Virus record (IMG/VR): IMGVR_UViG_3300044511_000153
Location: 1-43,753 of that record
From: a virus
Reading direction: 5' to 3' (one strand)
Length of the DNA stretch: 43,753 bases
Position numbers and translations under genes: made by a program. Below, one piece after another: positions 19,748 through 27,617 of the stretch. The notes below the pieces were generated by a model, which worked only from the letters and a program-made list of their open reading frames with translations, did no database searches and was not told where the DNA came from. The first letter of the stretch is position 1. Every line of letters starts with the position of its first letter.

Positions 19748-19991
19748 GAAAGAAAATCTAGAAGTAACTTTCGAGAACGGCAATCTTGTAATTAGTGGAG
19801 AACACCCTGCAGAAGCTGCAGAGTTAGATAAAGTATATGAGATCCGTAACATATCAAAAGCTAAATTTACTAAGTCTTTTGTGGTTGCCCGCGCTTTCGA
19901 GCCTACGGATATATCACTAGATAATGGGATTCTAAAAGTAGTGCTAACGGCTACTAAGAAAGCCTCTAGTAATAAATTACCAATTAAGTAA
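19602..19991 (+). CDS. small heat shock protein (Hsp20/IbpA-like)
   Basis: 129 residues. Alpha-crystallin domain features: PFLGFDLDLI near the start, a YPFINI segment, YSIEVAVAGFKKENLEVTFE, then the typical GNLVISGEH, and DNGILKVVLTA near the end. Hsp20 proteins hold unfolding proteins in soluble form. Phage copies may protect virion or replication proteins. It is followed by a strong terminator, so it ends its operon. Confidence 0.92.
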   Translation: MLNTFPFLGFDLDLISTARNHTSNYPFINIITDKNRSSYSIEVAVAGFKKENLEVTFENGNLVISGEHPAEAAELDKVYEIRNISKAKFTKSFVVARAFEPTDISLDNGILKVVLTATKKASSNKLPIK

Positions 19992-19998
19992 GTTTTCA

Positions 19999-20025
19999 AA
20001 GGGCTGGATATCCAGCCTTTTATTT
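19999..20025 (+). terminator. intrinsic terminator after hsp20
   Basis: GGCTGGATATCCAGCC is a perfect palindrome preceded by AAAG and followed by TTTTATTTTC. It separates the hsp20 operon from the next promoter, which starts seven bases later. Confidence 0.9.
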
Positions 20026-20031
20026 TCTATC

Positions 20032-20060
20032 TTGATTTTTATATTTAGATTTGCTATAAT
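20032..20060 (+). promoter_or_regulatory. sigma70-type promoter
   Basis: TTGATT, 17-bp spacer, TATAAT, directly after the terminator. It starts the operon leading into the replication genes. Confidence 0.92.
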
Positions 20061-20066
20061 ATATGA

Positions 20067-20115
20067 AAGTTGGGAAGCTCAACTAAGCAGATTAATAAGG
20101 CGGCCCGACTTCCAA
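20067..20115 (+). promoter_or_regulatory. leader with competing hairpins
   Basis: AAGTTGGG (20067-20074) can pair with CCCGACTT (20104-20111), while AGTTG (20068-20072) can instead pair with CAACT (20080-20084). The two are mutually exclusive. A strong AAGGAG site follows, which serves a six-codon frame overlapping the next gene's start. It may be an attenuator-like control. Confidence 0.4.
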
Positions 20116-20146
20116 AAAAACCAAGGAGAAAGTATGAATACTAGCA

Positions 20147-20404
20147 ATGATTGAACTATACACCCTATTTGCCCTTTCGGGAGGTATACTCTCTACTGTG
20201 GAACTATACCTCCCCGTAGTAGAAAAACTAAAGGCTAAACGTATTACGGAACACCCTTTCGTTAGTAATACTGTTCTATCCGGCTTGTTATGGTTTGTCG
20301 GATCAGTATTAATAATACCCTTTTTTATTAAAGCACTTATTTTTGAAAAAGATAAGCAGCAGTTTATAGCTGCGGTATATGATGCCGCTATTAGTCAACC
20401 TTAA
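20147..20404 (+). CDS. two-span membrane protein
   Basis: 85 residues. Two hydrophobic segments, about residues 4-24 (LFALSGGILSTVELYL) and 43-62 (VLSGLLWFVGSVLIIPFF), flank a basic loop (KLKAKRITEH), and the C-terminus is hydrophilic. Inner membrane location is likely. The function is unknown. It is the first gene of the operon from the promoter at 20032. Confidence 0.7.
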   Translation: MIELYTLFALSGGILSTVELYLPVVEKLKAKRITEHPFVSNTVLSGLLWFVGSVLIIPFFIKALIFEKDKQQFIAAVYDAAISQP

Positions 20405-20420
20405 CTTCATAGGACATGAT

Positions 20421-20675
20421 ATGACCAGACTATCTTTTAAGTACACTAAACCTGATGGATCTATCTCTTATAGGGATACTATCTTGTTGAGTAAACCTAC
20501 AGATAATTATATGACGCTCGACTGTAGTGACTTAACTGAAGAGGATACGGAAATTTTGGAACAAAGATACGCAGAGTATGAAGCTGCTAGAAAGGCGTTA
20601 TTCTACGAGTTTGACCTACATAATTATATTAAGTCTTTCAAAGCTACACGCATGTCAGAATTAAATGATTATTAA
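20421..20675 (+). CDS. hypothetical phage protein
   Basis: 84 residues from the ATG at 20421 with AGGA six bases upstream. The N-terminal part (LSFKYTKPDGSISYRDTILL) looks like the beta strands of a small WYL-like or Sm-like domain. The C-terminal part is helical and acidic. The resemblance is weak and no function is claimed. Confidence 0.65.
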   Translation: MTRLSFKYTKPDGSISYRDTILLSKPTDNYMTLDCSDLTEEDTEILEQRYAEYEAARKALFYEFDLHNYIKSFKATRMSELNDY

Positions 20676-20906
20676 ATGATTAAGAAATTTAGTAAAACCG
20701 AGAGTATAACCATCAACAATTTAGCTACTGAGTGTTTGGTTTTACTTCAAGGGCTCTCAGAAGCCGAGAATGATCGGTTCATTAATATAGACAAAGAATT
20801 ACTAATGCGCTTAACTACTGGGTACTTACTTATGTATGAGACAGTAATTGAGCATAGTATAGTACCAACCCCACCTAAGTATTTAGGTGTTGATTATTTA
20901 CATTAA
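20676..20906 (+). CDS. hypothetical small protein
   Basis: 76 residues, directly adjoining the previous stop. A helical, acidic centre (LATECLVLLQGLSEAENDRF) is followed by a proline-rich end. Unknown. Confidence 0.6.
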   Translation: MIKKFSKTESITINNLATECLVLLQGLSEAENDRFINIDKELLMRLTTGYLLMYETVIEHSIVPTPPKYLGVDYLH

Positions 20907-20920
20907 CTAAAGGAACTTAT

Positions 20921-21274
20921 ATGGCATGGGATGATGCAAAACGCAGTAAAGCAATTAAAATGTACACAGAGGCTGAGCCAACCCCGGACACTTCTATCGA
21001 GATTATTAAAGATATTGCGGAGAAATTAGAGGAAACCCCCAACGGTGTACGCATGATTCTAACTAAAGCAGAAGTTTATATCAAGAAGGAAACCTCCACC
21101 TCTGGTGCCAAATCTACAGAGAAAACGACACGCGTTAGTAAAGCAGATAGTATCGCTGAACTAAAAAACGCTATCGAAGCTGGTGGTTTACAAGCGGATG
21201 TGGAACTGTTAGATAAGCTGACAGGTAAGCAGGCAGTTTATTTAGCTACGATTATTAAAACACTACTCAAGTAA
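20921..21274 (+). CDS. SANT/Myb-like DNA-binding protein, D5-related
   Basis: 117 residues with AAGGA before the ATG. The N-terminal HTH unit (WDDAKRSKAIKMY, then IIKDIAEKLEETPNGVRMIL) resembles the repeated units of the D5-like protein at 24287. The middle is a Ser/Thr/Lys-rich linker and the C-terminus a helical segment (LDKLTGKQAVYLATIIKTL) like those of the 8066 and 10056 proteins. It is the third short member of this family in the window. A transcriptional or nucleoid role is inferred. Confidence 0.75.
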   Translation: MAWDDAKRSKAIKMYTEAEPTPDTSIEIIKDIAEKLEETPNGVRMILTKAEVYIKKETSTSGAKSTEKTTRVSKADSIAELKNAIEAGGLQADVELLDKLTGKQAVYLATIIKTLLK

Positions 21275-21282
21275 GGTACAAT

Positions 21283-21882
21283 ATGGCTCGCGCAGCACAA
21301 CCTAGTGAAAAACTGACAGAGGCTAACATTTCTAAAGTAATAGAACTATTGAATAGTGAAAAACCTATTACAAAAAAGGTCGCTTGTGAAATGTTAGGAA
21401 TCGCTTATAATACTACTAGGCTCGCAAGCCTTATCGAGAAGCATACTGAGGCTATTAATTTTGAAAAAGAGCAGAGGGCGAAAAAGCGCTATAAGGCTGC
21501 CTCACCTGAGGAGGTTTCCTATATTTTACAGTCCTACCTTAGTGGGGACACTATTAGTGATATTTCTAAGCGTATCTACCGCAGCCCTGCTTTTGTAACT
21601 AATACAATAAACCGGACAGGGTGCCCAAAAAGGGAAACAGGTCACACTTATTTTAAGCCTGATCTACTGCCGGAAGCTTGTAGTAAAAAGGAGTTTGAGA
21701 TAGGAGAGAAAGTATTTTCCGCCCGTTATAACTCCTTGGCTCTAATTAAAAGTACTACCAAGTCCTCCGACGGAGATAATGTATACCTAGTGTGGCTACT
21801 AGATGAAAAATGGCAACAAAACGCTTACCAGCCTTGGTGGGAGTTAGGTAGCCTAGAACACTTAAAACAATATGGAATATAA
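21283..21882 (+). CDS. HTH DNA-binding protein
   Basis: 199 residues. Two HTH-like segments: VACEMLGIAYNTTRLASLIE (about residues 34-53) and, after a basic stretch EQRAKKRYKAA, the segment VSYILQSYLSGDTISDISKRI with SPAFVTNTINRTG (about 77-113), the resolvase or sigma-like type. The C-terminal half is a mixed beta domain with several Trp. In T5-like phages this position holds early regulators, so a transcription factor is likely. I cannot name the T5 equivalent. Confidence 0.7.
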   Translation: MARAAQPSEKLTEANISKVIELLNSEKPITKKVACEMLGIAYNTTRLASLIEKHTEAINFEKEQRAKKRYKAASPEEVSYILQSYLSGDTISDISKRIYRSPAFVTNTINRTGCPKRETGHTYFKPDLLPEACSKKEFEIGEKVFSARYNSLALIKSTTKSSDGDNVYLVWLLDEKWQQNAYQPWWELGSLEHLKQYGI

Positions 21883-21884
21883 CA

Positions 21885-22166
21885 ATGGATTATAAACTCT
21901 TCCTTACTAAAATGGACCACGCGGGGGATGCTTATGTTTACTTTAAGTCCTCTGTAACCCATCGAGATAAATACTATATTTGCACTTTAGACACAAGTAC
22001 TCCTTATATCAAAGAGAAGCTACATAATAACTTGAAAGCTCCTGTGGGGAGTATCAAGGTGTTTTGCTGGGATAGTAATAGTTTCAAGATATTAGAAGTT
22101 AGTAAAGTAACTAAAATTATCCCCTTATCTACAATAGTTAAGCAAAGTCCTGATATGGTAGTATAA
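21885..22166 (+). CDS. hypothetical phage protein
   Basis: 93 residues starting two bases after the HTH gene. Beta-strand-rich (DAYVYFKSSVTHRDKYYICTL, then IKVFCWDS), and its last base overlaps the PC4-like start. Unknown. Confidence 0.65.
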   Translation: MDYKLFLTKMDHAGDAYVYFKSSVTHRDKYYICTLDTSTPYIKEKLHNNLKAPVGSIKVFCWDSNSFKILEVSKVTKIIPLSTIVKQSPDMVV

Positions 22167-22507
22167 TGGAAGGGCGTACTTTATACTCTTACATTATTTT
22201 TGAAGATTTAGCAGAGTTTTCTCAGTGGCGTATAACTATAAGCGAATTTCGAGGGAAGGAGTACTTTGGTATTAGGAAGTATTTCTTGTCTTACGAAGGC
22301 ACCTGGGAGCCTACTAAAGAGGGTATAAGTACGGAATATACTCTTACGTTTACGCATAACTTATTACTAGCACTGTCTAACCTAGTATCTCGGTCTGAGC
22401 TGGACATGGCGGATCCTGAAGTAGTAAGTATTATAGACAATAGTAAGAAAGCTTATTGCAGTACTATTATAGATAACTTGAAGAGTTTAGCGAATGAAAC
22501 AAAGTAA
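22166..22507 (+). CDS. PC4-like single-stranded DNA-binding protein
   Basis: 113 residues. The PC4/YdbC fold signature is present: WRITISEFRGKEYFGIRKYF followed by PTKEGIS and a helical LLLALSNL segment. PC4 dimers bind unwound DNA. T5 is known to encode a PC4 homologue linked to recombination-dependent replication, and the position just before the ligase genes agrees. The C-terminal 30 residues are an extra acidic helix. It overlaps the ligase gene by 14 bases. Confidence 0.85.
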   Translation: MEGRTLYSYIIFEDLAEFSQWRITISEFRGKEYFGIRKYFLSYEGTWEPTKEGISTEYTLTFTHNLLLALSNLVSRSELDMADPEVVSIIDNSKKAYCSTIIDNLKSLANETK

Positions 22508-23465
22508 AGAGACTTTTATTAGAGCTTTTTTAGATAAAGCATCGAGTGCTTATTATAAAGGCAGCCCTTTAATATCAGACGAGCAGTACGACTACCTGGA
22601 GGGGCTAGTGGCTAGCGAGGGAGTAGGGTACTCTGACGTACAAAATGCCTTACCTCATATGGTTAAAATGTATTCCTTACAGAAGTACTATAAGGGGGAA
22701 GGTAAAGTACCTTTGTGTGACTACATAGGACCCAAAATACAAACCCCTAAACTAGATGGTGCTGCAATCAGTATTTTATATATTGAGGGAGTGCTAACAA
22801 GAGTCCTAACTCGTGGGAATGGTGTAGAAGGGCAGGATATTAGTAATAAATTTGTGGGCAACCCTAAAAGTATTATTCCTAATAAAATAAAGTTGCTAGG
22901 TATGGTTCAAATTACCGGCGAAATTGTGGCCTTAAACAGTACTCCTAATGCTCGCAACTATGCAGCAGGAGCTTTAAACTTAAAAGACTTGGATGCTTTC
23001 AATGAGCGTAACATTTACTTTGTGGCTTACAGCATTACTCCAGGAACAGAGTACTATTCCGACGATTTGAAACTACTAGACACCTTAGGTTTTAAGTCTG
23101 TGGCCCTTACGGAGTACTCCAGTAACTTTCCTCAAGATGGGGCAGTAGTACGCGTTGATAGTAATAAAGACTACGAAGCTATGGGGTATACTGCTAAGCA
23201 TCCACATGGAGCTTATGCTATTAAAGAGCGAAAAACTGGTAAAACTACGGTGTTGCGTGAGGTACTTTGGCAAACAGGCAAGAGTGGTAGAGTAACCCCG
23301 GTAGCTATTTTTGACCCTATAGATTGGGGCGGGGCTACAGTCACTAGAGCTACTCTTAATAACCCCGGGTTTATACAGTCAATGCAGCTAGAATTGGGGG
23401 ATACTATTGAAGTAGTACGAAGCGGAGAAATTATCCCTCAGGTTGTGGGAAAAGTATGGGACTAA
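22494..23465 (+). CDS. ligA: NAD-dependent DNA ligase, N-terminal subunit
   Basis: 323 residues, covering domain Ia, the adenylation domain and the OB fold. Nucleotidyltransferase motif TPKLDGAAIS has the Lys that is adenylated (about residue 87). LTRGNGVEGQDI, TGEIV and, near the end, TGKSGRVTPVAIFDP with GDTIEVVRSGEIIPQV mark the OB part. The zinc finger, helix-hairpin-helix and BRCT parts are encoded by the next gene. T5 is also annotated with such a split ligase. It seals nicks in replication and repair, and probably needs the second subunit. Confidence 0.93.
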   Translation: MKQSKETFIRAFLDKASSAYYKGSPLISDEQYDYLEGLVASEGVGYSDVQNALPHMVKMYSLQKYYKGEGKVPLCDYIGPKIQTPKLDGAAISILYIEGVLTRVLTRGNGVEGQDISNKFVGNPKSIIPNKIKLLGMVQITGEIVALNSTPNARNYAAGALNLKDLDAFNERNIYFVAYSITPGTEYYSDDLKLLDTLGFKSVALTEYSSNFPQDGAVVRVDSNKDYEAMGYTAKHPHGAYAIKERKTGKTTVLREVLWQTGKSGRVTPVAIFDPIDWGGATVTRATLNNPGFIQSMQLELGDTIEVVRSGEIIPQVVGKVWD

Positions 23466-23482
23466 GAAATGAAATTATTTAC

Positions 23483-23511
23483 TTGATTTTTACCGTTTAG
23501 TCCTGTATAAT
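23483..23511 (+). promoter_or_regulatory. consensus promoter between the ligase halves
   Basis: TTGATT, 17-bp spacer, TATAAT. It gives the second ligase gene and the D5-like gene their own transcript. Confidence 0.9.
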
Positions 23512-23535
23512 ACTATCATTGAATAAGGAAATCAA

Positions 23536-24285
23536 ATGATTGAAATCCCCACCAAATGTCCCAGCTGTGGGCATTCATTAACATCAGTTAATGACCAACT
23601 CTACTGTAAAAATAAAGAGTGTGAAGCTCAAACACTGAAAAAGCTAGAGCACTTTGCAAAAACTCTAAAGATTAAAGGTATGGGGCCAAAAACTTTAGAG
23701 AAACTTAACTTCGACACCCCACATGACTTCTATACTTATAGCGTAGGGCATTATGTTGATGCTTTAGGTGAAAAGATTGGGCGAAAACTTTTTAACGAAG
23801 TAGCCGCCTCCAAGTCCACCGAACTAGCTCTAGTCTTGGCAGCTTTCAGTATACCTTTAATAGGTAATACTGCTTCTGCTAAACTAGCTAAAGTAGTACG
23901 GAGTATTGAAGAGATAAGTGCAGACAAATGTAAAGAAGCCTCTCTCGGAGAAAAAGCTACAGCCAACCTATTGGAATGGCTGACATTAGAGGAGTACAAA
24001 GGACTTCCTTTTACTTTTAGAAACACTAGATCTTCTAATACAACAGGTGCAAACAGTAAAAACGTTACTGTTTGCATTACAGGCAAGCTAAACGACTTTA
24101 CTAATAGATCAGACGCAGAGTACCATCTAAACTCTTTAGGTTTTACCTGTGTAAGTTCTGTTACAAAAGGCACCACTGTTTTAATTGATGAAGAAGGTAA
24201 AACCTCCTCTAAAAGAGCGAAAGCAGAAACTTTAGGGGTTGAAATTTTGACTATAAACGAATTACTCGAAAGGTATAAAAATTAA
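23536..24285 (+). CDS. ligB: NAD-dependent DNA ligase, C-terminal subunit
   Basis: 249 residues: zinc finger with four Cys (CPSCGHSL, then YCKNKEC), helix-hairpin-helix repeats (KIKGMGPKTLEKL, then IPLIGNTASAKLAK) and a C-terminal BRCT domain (VTVCITGKLNDFTNRSDAEY). In cellular LigA these follow the OB domain on one chain. Together with the 22494 protein the total is about 570 residues, shorter than the usual 670. The pair presumably assembles into one working enzyme. The symbol is used here for the second subunit only. Confidence 0.92.
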   Translation: MIEIPTKCPSCGHSLTSVNDQLYCKNKECEAQTLKKLEHFAKTLKIKGMGPKTLEKLNFDTPHDFYTYSVGHYVDALGEKIGRKLFNEVAASKSTELALVLAAFSIPLIGNTASAKLAKVVRSIEEISADKCKEASLGEKATANLLEWLTLEEYKGLPFTFRNTRSSNTTGANSKNVTVCITGKLNDFTNRSDAEYHLNSLGFTCVSSVTKGTTVLIDEEGKTSSKRAKAETLGVEILTINELLERYKN

Positions 24286-24286
24286 T

Positions 24287-25024
24287 ATGACTACTACTAA
24301 ATGGGATATCGACCGTACCACCGAACTAAAGAATCTGGTTGGGAAAGAAACTCCAGTATCTATTGACACCATTAATCAAGCTGCAGAAGCCCTAGAAACT
24401 TCTGTACGTTCGATAGCATCTAAGCTGCGCAAATTAGGCTACGAGGTCGTTAGCATGGCTAAAGAAAAAACCCCTGCTTTTACTGAGGACGAAGGCAATG
24501 AATTAGCTGCTTTTGTTAAACTAAACGCGGGCTCTCTGACTTATTCAGAGATTGCAACTGAGTTTATGGATGGTAAGTTTACCCCTAAACAGATCCAAGG
24601 AAAAATCTTGGCGTTAGAATTAACTTCCAATGTTAAGCCTACTGAAAAGGCCGAGACAGTTCGCACTTACTCTGAGGCTGAAGAGAATAAGTTCGTTACT
24701 TTAGTGGGTCAGGGCAAATTCTTGGAAGACATTGCTGTGGCACTTAATAAGTCCATTAATTCTGTTCGCGGTAAAGCTCTTTCAATGCTTCGCAGCGGTG
24801 CAATCGAGAAGATTCCTGCACAGAAGGAATCTCATGCTAAGGCTCCTGCAACTGGGCTGGAAACTCTAGGCGATGTTAGTGATATGACTGTTGCCGACAT
24901 TGCAGCTAAACTAGAAAAAACCGATCGCGGTGTTAAGACTATGCTTACTCGCCGTGGCGTTACTTGCAAAGACTGGGACGGCGCTGCTAAAAAAGCTAAG
25001 ACTCAGGAAAAAGCTGACGCGTAA
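24287..25024 (+). CDS. D5-like DNA-binding regulatory protein
   Basis: 245 residues with four SANT/Myb-like HTH units: about residues 10-50 (AAEALETSVRSIASKLRKLG), 65-110 (YSEIATEFMDGKFTPKQIQG), 128-170 (DIAVALNKSINSVRGKAL) and 200-230 (DIAAKLEKTDRGVKTML). The tail is basic (KKAKTQEK). The position after the ligase genes and the size match T5 D5, an abundant DNA-binding protein that affects early and late transcription and replication. A terminator follows, so it ends the ligB transcript. Three smaller relatives occur elsewhere in the window. Confidence 0.85.
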   Translation: MTTTKWDIDRTTELKNLVGKETPVSIDTINQAAEALETSVRSIASKLRKLGYEVVSMAKEKTPAFTEDEGNELAAFVKLNAGSLTYSEIATEFMDGKFTPKQIQGKILALELTSNVKPTEKAETVRTYSEAEENKFVTLVGQGKFLEDIAVALNKSINSVRGKALSMLRSGAIEKIPAQKESHAKAPATGLETLGDVSDMTVADIAAKLEKTDRGVKTMLTRRGVTCKDWDGAAKKAKTQEKADA

Positions 25025-25038
25025 TATGGTTTAATTAT

Positions 25039-25078
25039 TAAGGCGATTTTGTGGGGCTACAAAATCGCCTTATTTTTT
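25039..25078 (+). terminator. strong intrinsic terminator after the D5-like gene
   Basis: A 14-bp perfect stem (TAAGGCGATTTTGT and its complement) with a 6-nt loop, followed by TTTTTT. The strongest terminator in the window. It may protect the downstream replication genes from D5-level transcription. Confidence 0.95.
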
Positions 25079-25088
25079 GAGGGAAAAG

Positions 25089-25388
25089 ATGAAGGTCACT
25101 ATTACTTATTATGACAACTACTCCTTAACAAAAGAGGAAATAATTAGACAAGCACAGCATAATTATGGGGAAAATGTTGAAGTAAAAGTAGAGCCGGTAT
25201 CTGATAACTATATTGACATGTTACAGTACTCCTTGCGTGGGTTAGTTACCTACGATCAAATATCTCACTACTTTAATTCAGGGCCTTTGTATAAACAAAA
25301 GCTAAAAGAACTAAGAGCTAGTATAATTAATGTTGTTAATACAGAGCTAGATACAATAGTTATTGACAACGAGGAACGGATAACTTAG
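25089..25388 (+). CDS. hypothetical replication-region protein
   Basis: 99 residues from the ATG at 25089, with GAGGG upstream. A beta-like N-terminus (MKVTITYYDNYSLTKEEI) is followed by helices. Unknown. It is the first gene after the D5 terminator and no promoter is visible before it, so it depends on read-through or an unrecognised signal. Confidence 0.65.
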   Translation: MKVTITYYDNYSLTKEEIIRQAQHNYGENVEVKVEPVSDNYIDMLQYSLRGLVTYDQISHYFNSGPLYKQKLKELRASIINVVNTELDTIVIDNEERIT

Positions 25389-25395
25389 TATAATT

Positions 25396-26769
25396 ATGAG
25401 CGATATCGGTGCAATTGTTCTAAATAGGCTAGTAAAAACTAAAAGTCTTGATGCTTGGGCACGTATCAAGCTACAGTTTTTAGATAGTTCCTATAGCAGT
25501 GTTTATTCTGCTATAAATAAGTACTACAACAATTACAATTGCATTCCAAACTTTGAAGATTTAGAACTGTTTGTCCGTGGAGGCCCAGTACTGCGGTCTA
25601 TAGCAGCTCTAAAGGAGTTAGAAGTATCGGAAGATCTAGACTTAGATTTTGCAATTGATACTTTAATTGATACATATACTCAAAATGAAACACTAAAACT
25701 ACTAGATAAGTTCGTGGACAACATCACTTTAATGTCTACGCAAGAAGTAAAGGATAGTTTGGCTAGTATCTCCATGTACTTAGATGAAAAAACACATACT
25801 AGTGAATCTATCTGTACTATGAACTCTATTGCTATTTTTGAAGAAGCACAGAATCAAGAGCACATCCGCTTATCTACAGGGCTTAATAATACTTTTGACG
25901 CAGAACTAGGCGTATACAGACAAGAACTAGTGTTAGTAGGAGGCAAGCGGGGGGCAGGTAAGTCCATCGTGTGTGCTAACCTAGTAGCTAATCAGTATGA
26001 GATGGGGAACACGGCTGCTTACTTCACTATTGAAATGACGGCTAAGGAAACCTTTGAGCGTGAGATGTCTATTTTAGCAGGGGTTAATCATGTTAACCTG
26101 AGGCAGAACAACCTTACTTATGAAGAAAAAATAAGACTAGCTAAAGTAAGAACTCAAATGTTCCAAGACGGAGACGATTTATACCTCCAGTTCTTAGAGG
26201 ATAAAGATTTAATCGGCTTAGAGCGTAAACTTAATATGACTAAGCATTTGAAACCTGATAATCAGTTTATTATTATTGACGATAGAGAACTCTCTATTGC
26301 CTCAATCGACCTGCATTTACAAAAATTAAAGGCCCAGTTTGGAGATAAGCTAACTATAGTAGCTGTTGACTATCTAAACCAAATTATCATACCAGGCAAC
26401 CCGCATAGTATGTATGAATGGACTAGTCAAATTTTTATCAGTAAAAAATTAAAAGAGCTTGCGCGTAAATATGATGTAATGATAGTTAGCCCTTTCCAGA
26501 TTGACGATGAAGGACAAACACGTTTTGCTAAAGGTATTCTCGATGCTCCCGATTTAGCGGTTAACTTAGACACGCACGAGAAATCTGATAATATCATATC
26601 ATTTAATATGACTAAAATCCGTGGAGGCCCACCCTTAGACTTTACTAGTGTAATGGACTGGGATACACTGCGTATTATACCGCAAGATGGAGTAGCTCCC
26701 AAGAAAAAGGCGAAAAAGAGTAAAGAGCCTGACCCTACAACTGCTGACCCTGGAGGATTGCCGTGGTAG
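25396..26769 (+). CDS. replicative DNA helicase (DnaB-like, T5 D6-type)
   Basis: 457 residues. RecA-like helicase core with Walker A GGKRGAGKSI (about residue 182), the following YFTIEMT segment typical of the DnaB family, Walker B-like TIVAVDYLNQI and an Arg-rich KIRGGP loop near the end. The N-terminal 130 residues are helical, as in DnaB. It unwinds DNA at the fork and works with the primase encoded next. The C-terminus (DPTTADPGGLPW) is nearly the same as that of the 1207-2019 protein. It overlaps the primase gene by seven bases. Confidence 0.9.
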   Translation: MSDIGAIVLNRLVKTKSLDAWARIKLQFLDSSYSSVYSAINKYYNNYNCIPNFEDLELFVRGGPVLRSIAALKELEVSEDLDLDFAIDTLIDTYTQNETLKLLDKFVDNITLMSTQEVKDSLASISMYLDEKTHTSESICTMNSIAIFEEAQNQEHIRLSTGLNNTFDAELGVYRQELVLVGGKRGAGKSIVCANLVANQYEMGNTAAYFTIEMTAKETFEREMSILAGVNHVNLRQNNLTYEEKIRLAKVRTQMFQDGDDLYLQFLEDKDLIGLERKLNMTKHLKPDNQFIIIDDRELSIASIDLHLQKLKAQFGDKLTIVAVDYLNQIIIPGNPHSMYEWTSQIFISKKLKELARKYDVMIVSPFQIDDEGQTRFAKGILDAPDLAVNLDTHEKSDNIISFNMTKIRGGPPLDFTSVMDWDTLRIIPQDGVAPKKKAKKSKEPDPTTADPGGLPW

Positions 26770-27617
26770 ATAGCGTTTTAGACTTATTAAAATCCCAGCG
26801 TATAGAGTATACTGCCTCTGGGAAGGATTATTTAATAAAGTGCCTCAACCCAGAGCACATAGACACTAATCCTTCTCTCCGAATAGATAGGTTATCGGGG
26901 GTAGGGCATTGCTTCGCATGTGGGTATAAATTAAACTTATTTAAGCACTTCGGGGTAATTACCAGTAGTCAACCGGCAAAGATCGGTGTATTAAAAGAAA
27001 AGATATACAGAATCTTTGCTGAGTCTCATGGGTTGAGTATGCCGAGCCATAGCATCCCTTATGTTCACGAGTACAGAGGAATATCTGCAAAAACGCTAGG
27101 TAGATTCGAGGCTTTCACTACCAACCAAGAGGACTTAAAAGATAGACTAGTATTCCCTTTAAGGGATACTACTCAACGGATAGTAGCTTTTTGTGGTAGA
27201 CATTTTGACAAGTTCTTTAAGCCTAAGTATAAAATCTACCCATCAGGAGTTGAAGTACCTTTGTTCCCAGGGAAATTAATTCCTGTTAATGGTACAATTA
27301 TTATTGTAGAGGGTATTTTTGATGCGCTTAACTTGATAGATAAAGGACTCCCTAACGTAGTTGCTACTATGGGGGTTACAACTTTAGTTAGCAAGGGTAG
27401 GCTAAATAAAGATAAAGTAGCTCAGTTAAAGTTACAGGGCATTACAAGAATCTATATAATGTATGATGGTGACAATGCTGGTCGTACTAATGCGGAAACT
27501 CTAAAGTCTTTGCTGCTAGAAGAAAACTTCTTCGCAGACACTATAGACTTAGACGATGACGAAGACCCGGGGGACATGTCACTAGAAAGAGTTAACAGGT
27601 TGAAGAGGATGTTATGA
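26763..27617 (+). CDS. DNA primase
   Basis: 284 residues from a GTG start with GGAGG six bases upstream. The N-terminal zinc-binding domain has CLNPEHIDTNPSLRI and HCFACGYK (CHCC ligands). Toprim motifs follow: IIIVEGIFDALNLID with the catalytic Glu, and IMYDGDNAGR with the metal-binding Asp pair. It makes RNA primers for lagging-strand synthesis. It matches the small T5-type primases. It overlaps helicase and polymerase genes by a few bases on each side. Confidence 0.92.
   Translation: MVDSVLDLLKSQRIEYTASGKDYLIKCLNPEHIDTNPSLRIDRLSGVGHCFACGYKLNLFKHFGVITSSQPAKIGVLKEKIYRIFAESHGLSMPSHSIPYVHEYRGISAKTLGRFEAFTTNQEDLKDRLVFPLRDTTQRIVAFCGRHFDKFFKPKYKIYPSGVEVPLFPGKLIPVNGTIIIVEGIFDALNLIDKGLPNVVATMGVTTLVSKGRLNKDKVAQLKLQGITRIYIMYDGDNAGRTNAETLKSLLLEENFFADTIDLDDDEDPGDMSLERVNRLKRML

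Noticed and set aside
25373-25394. Promoter before the helicase gene (TTGACA and TATAAT)
   Set aside because: The spacer is only 10 bp and no better -35 lies 17 bp upstream.
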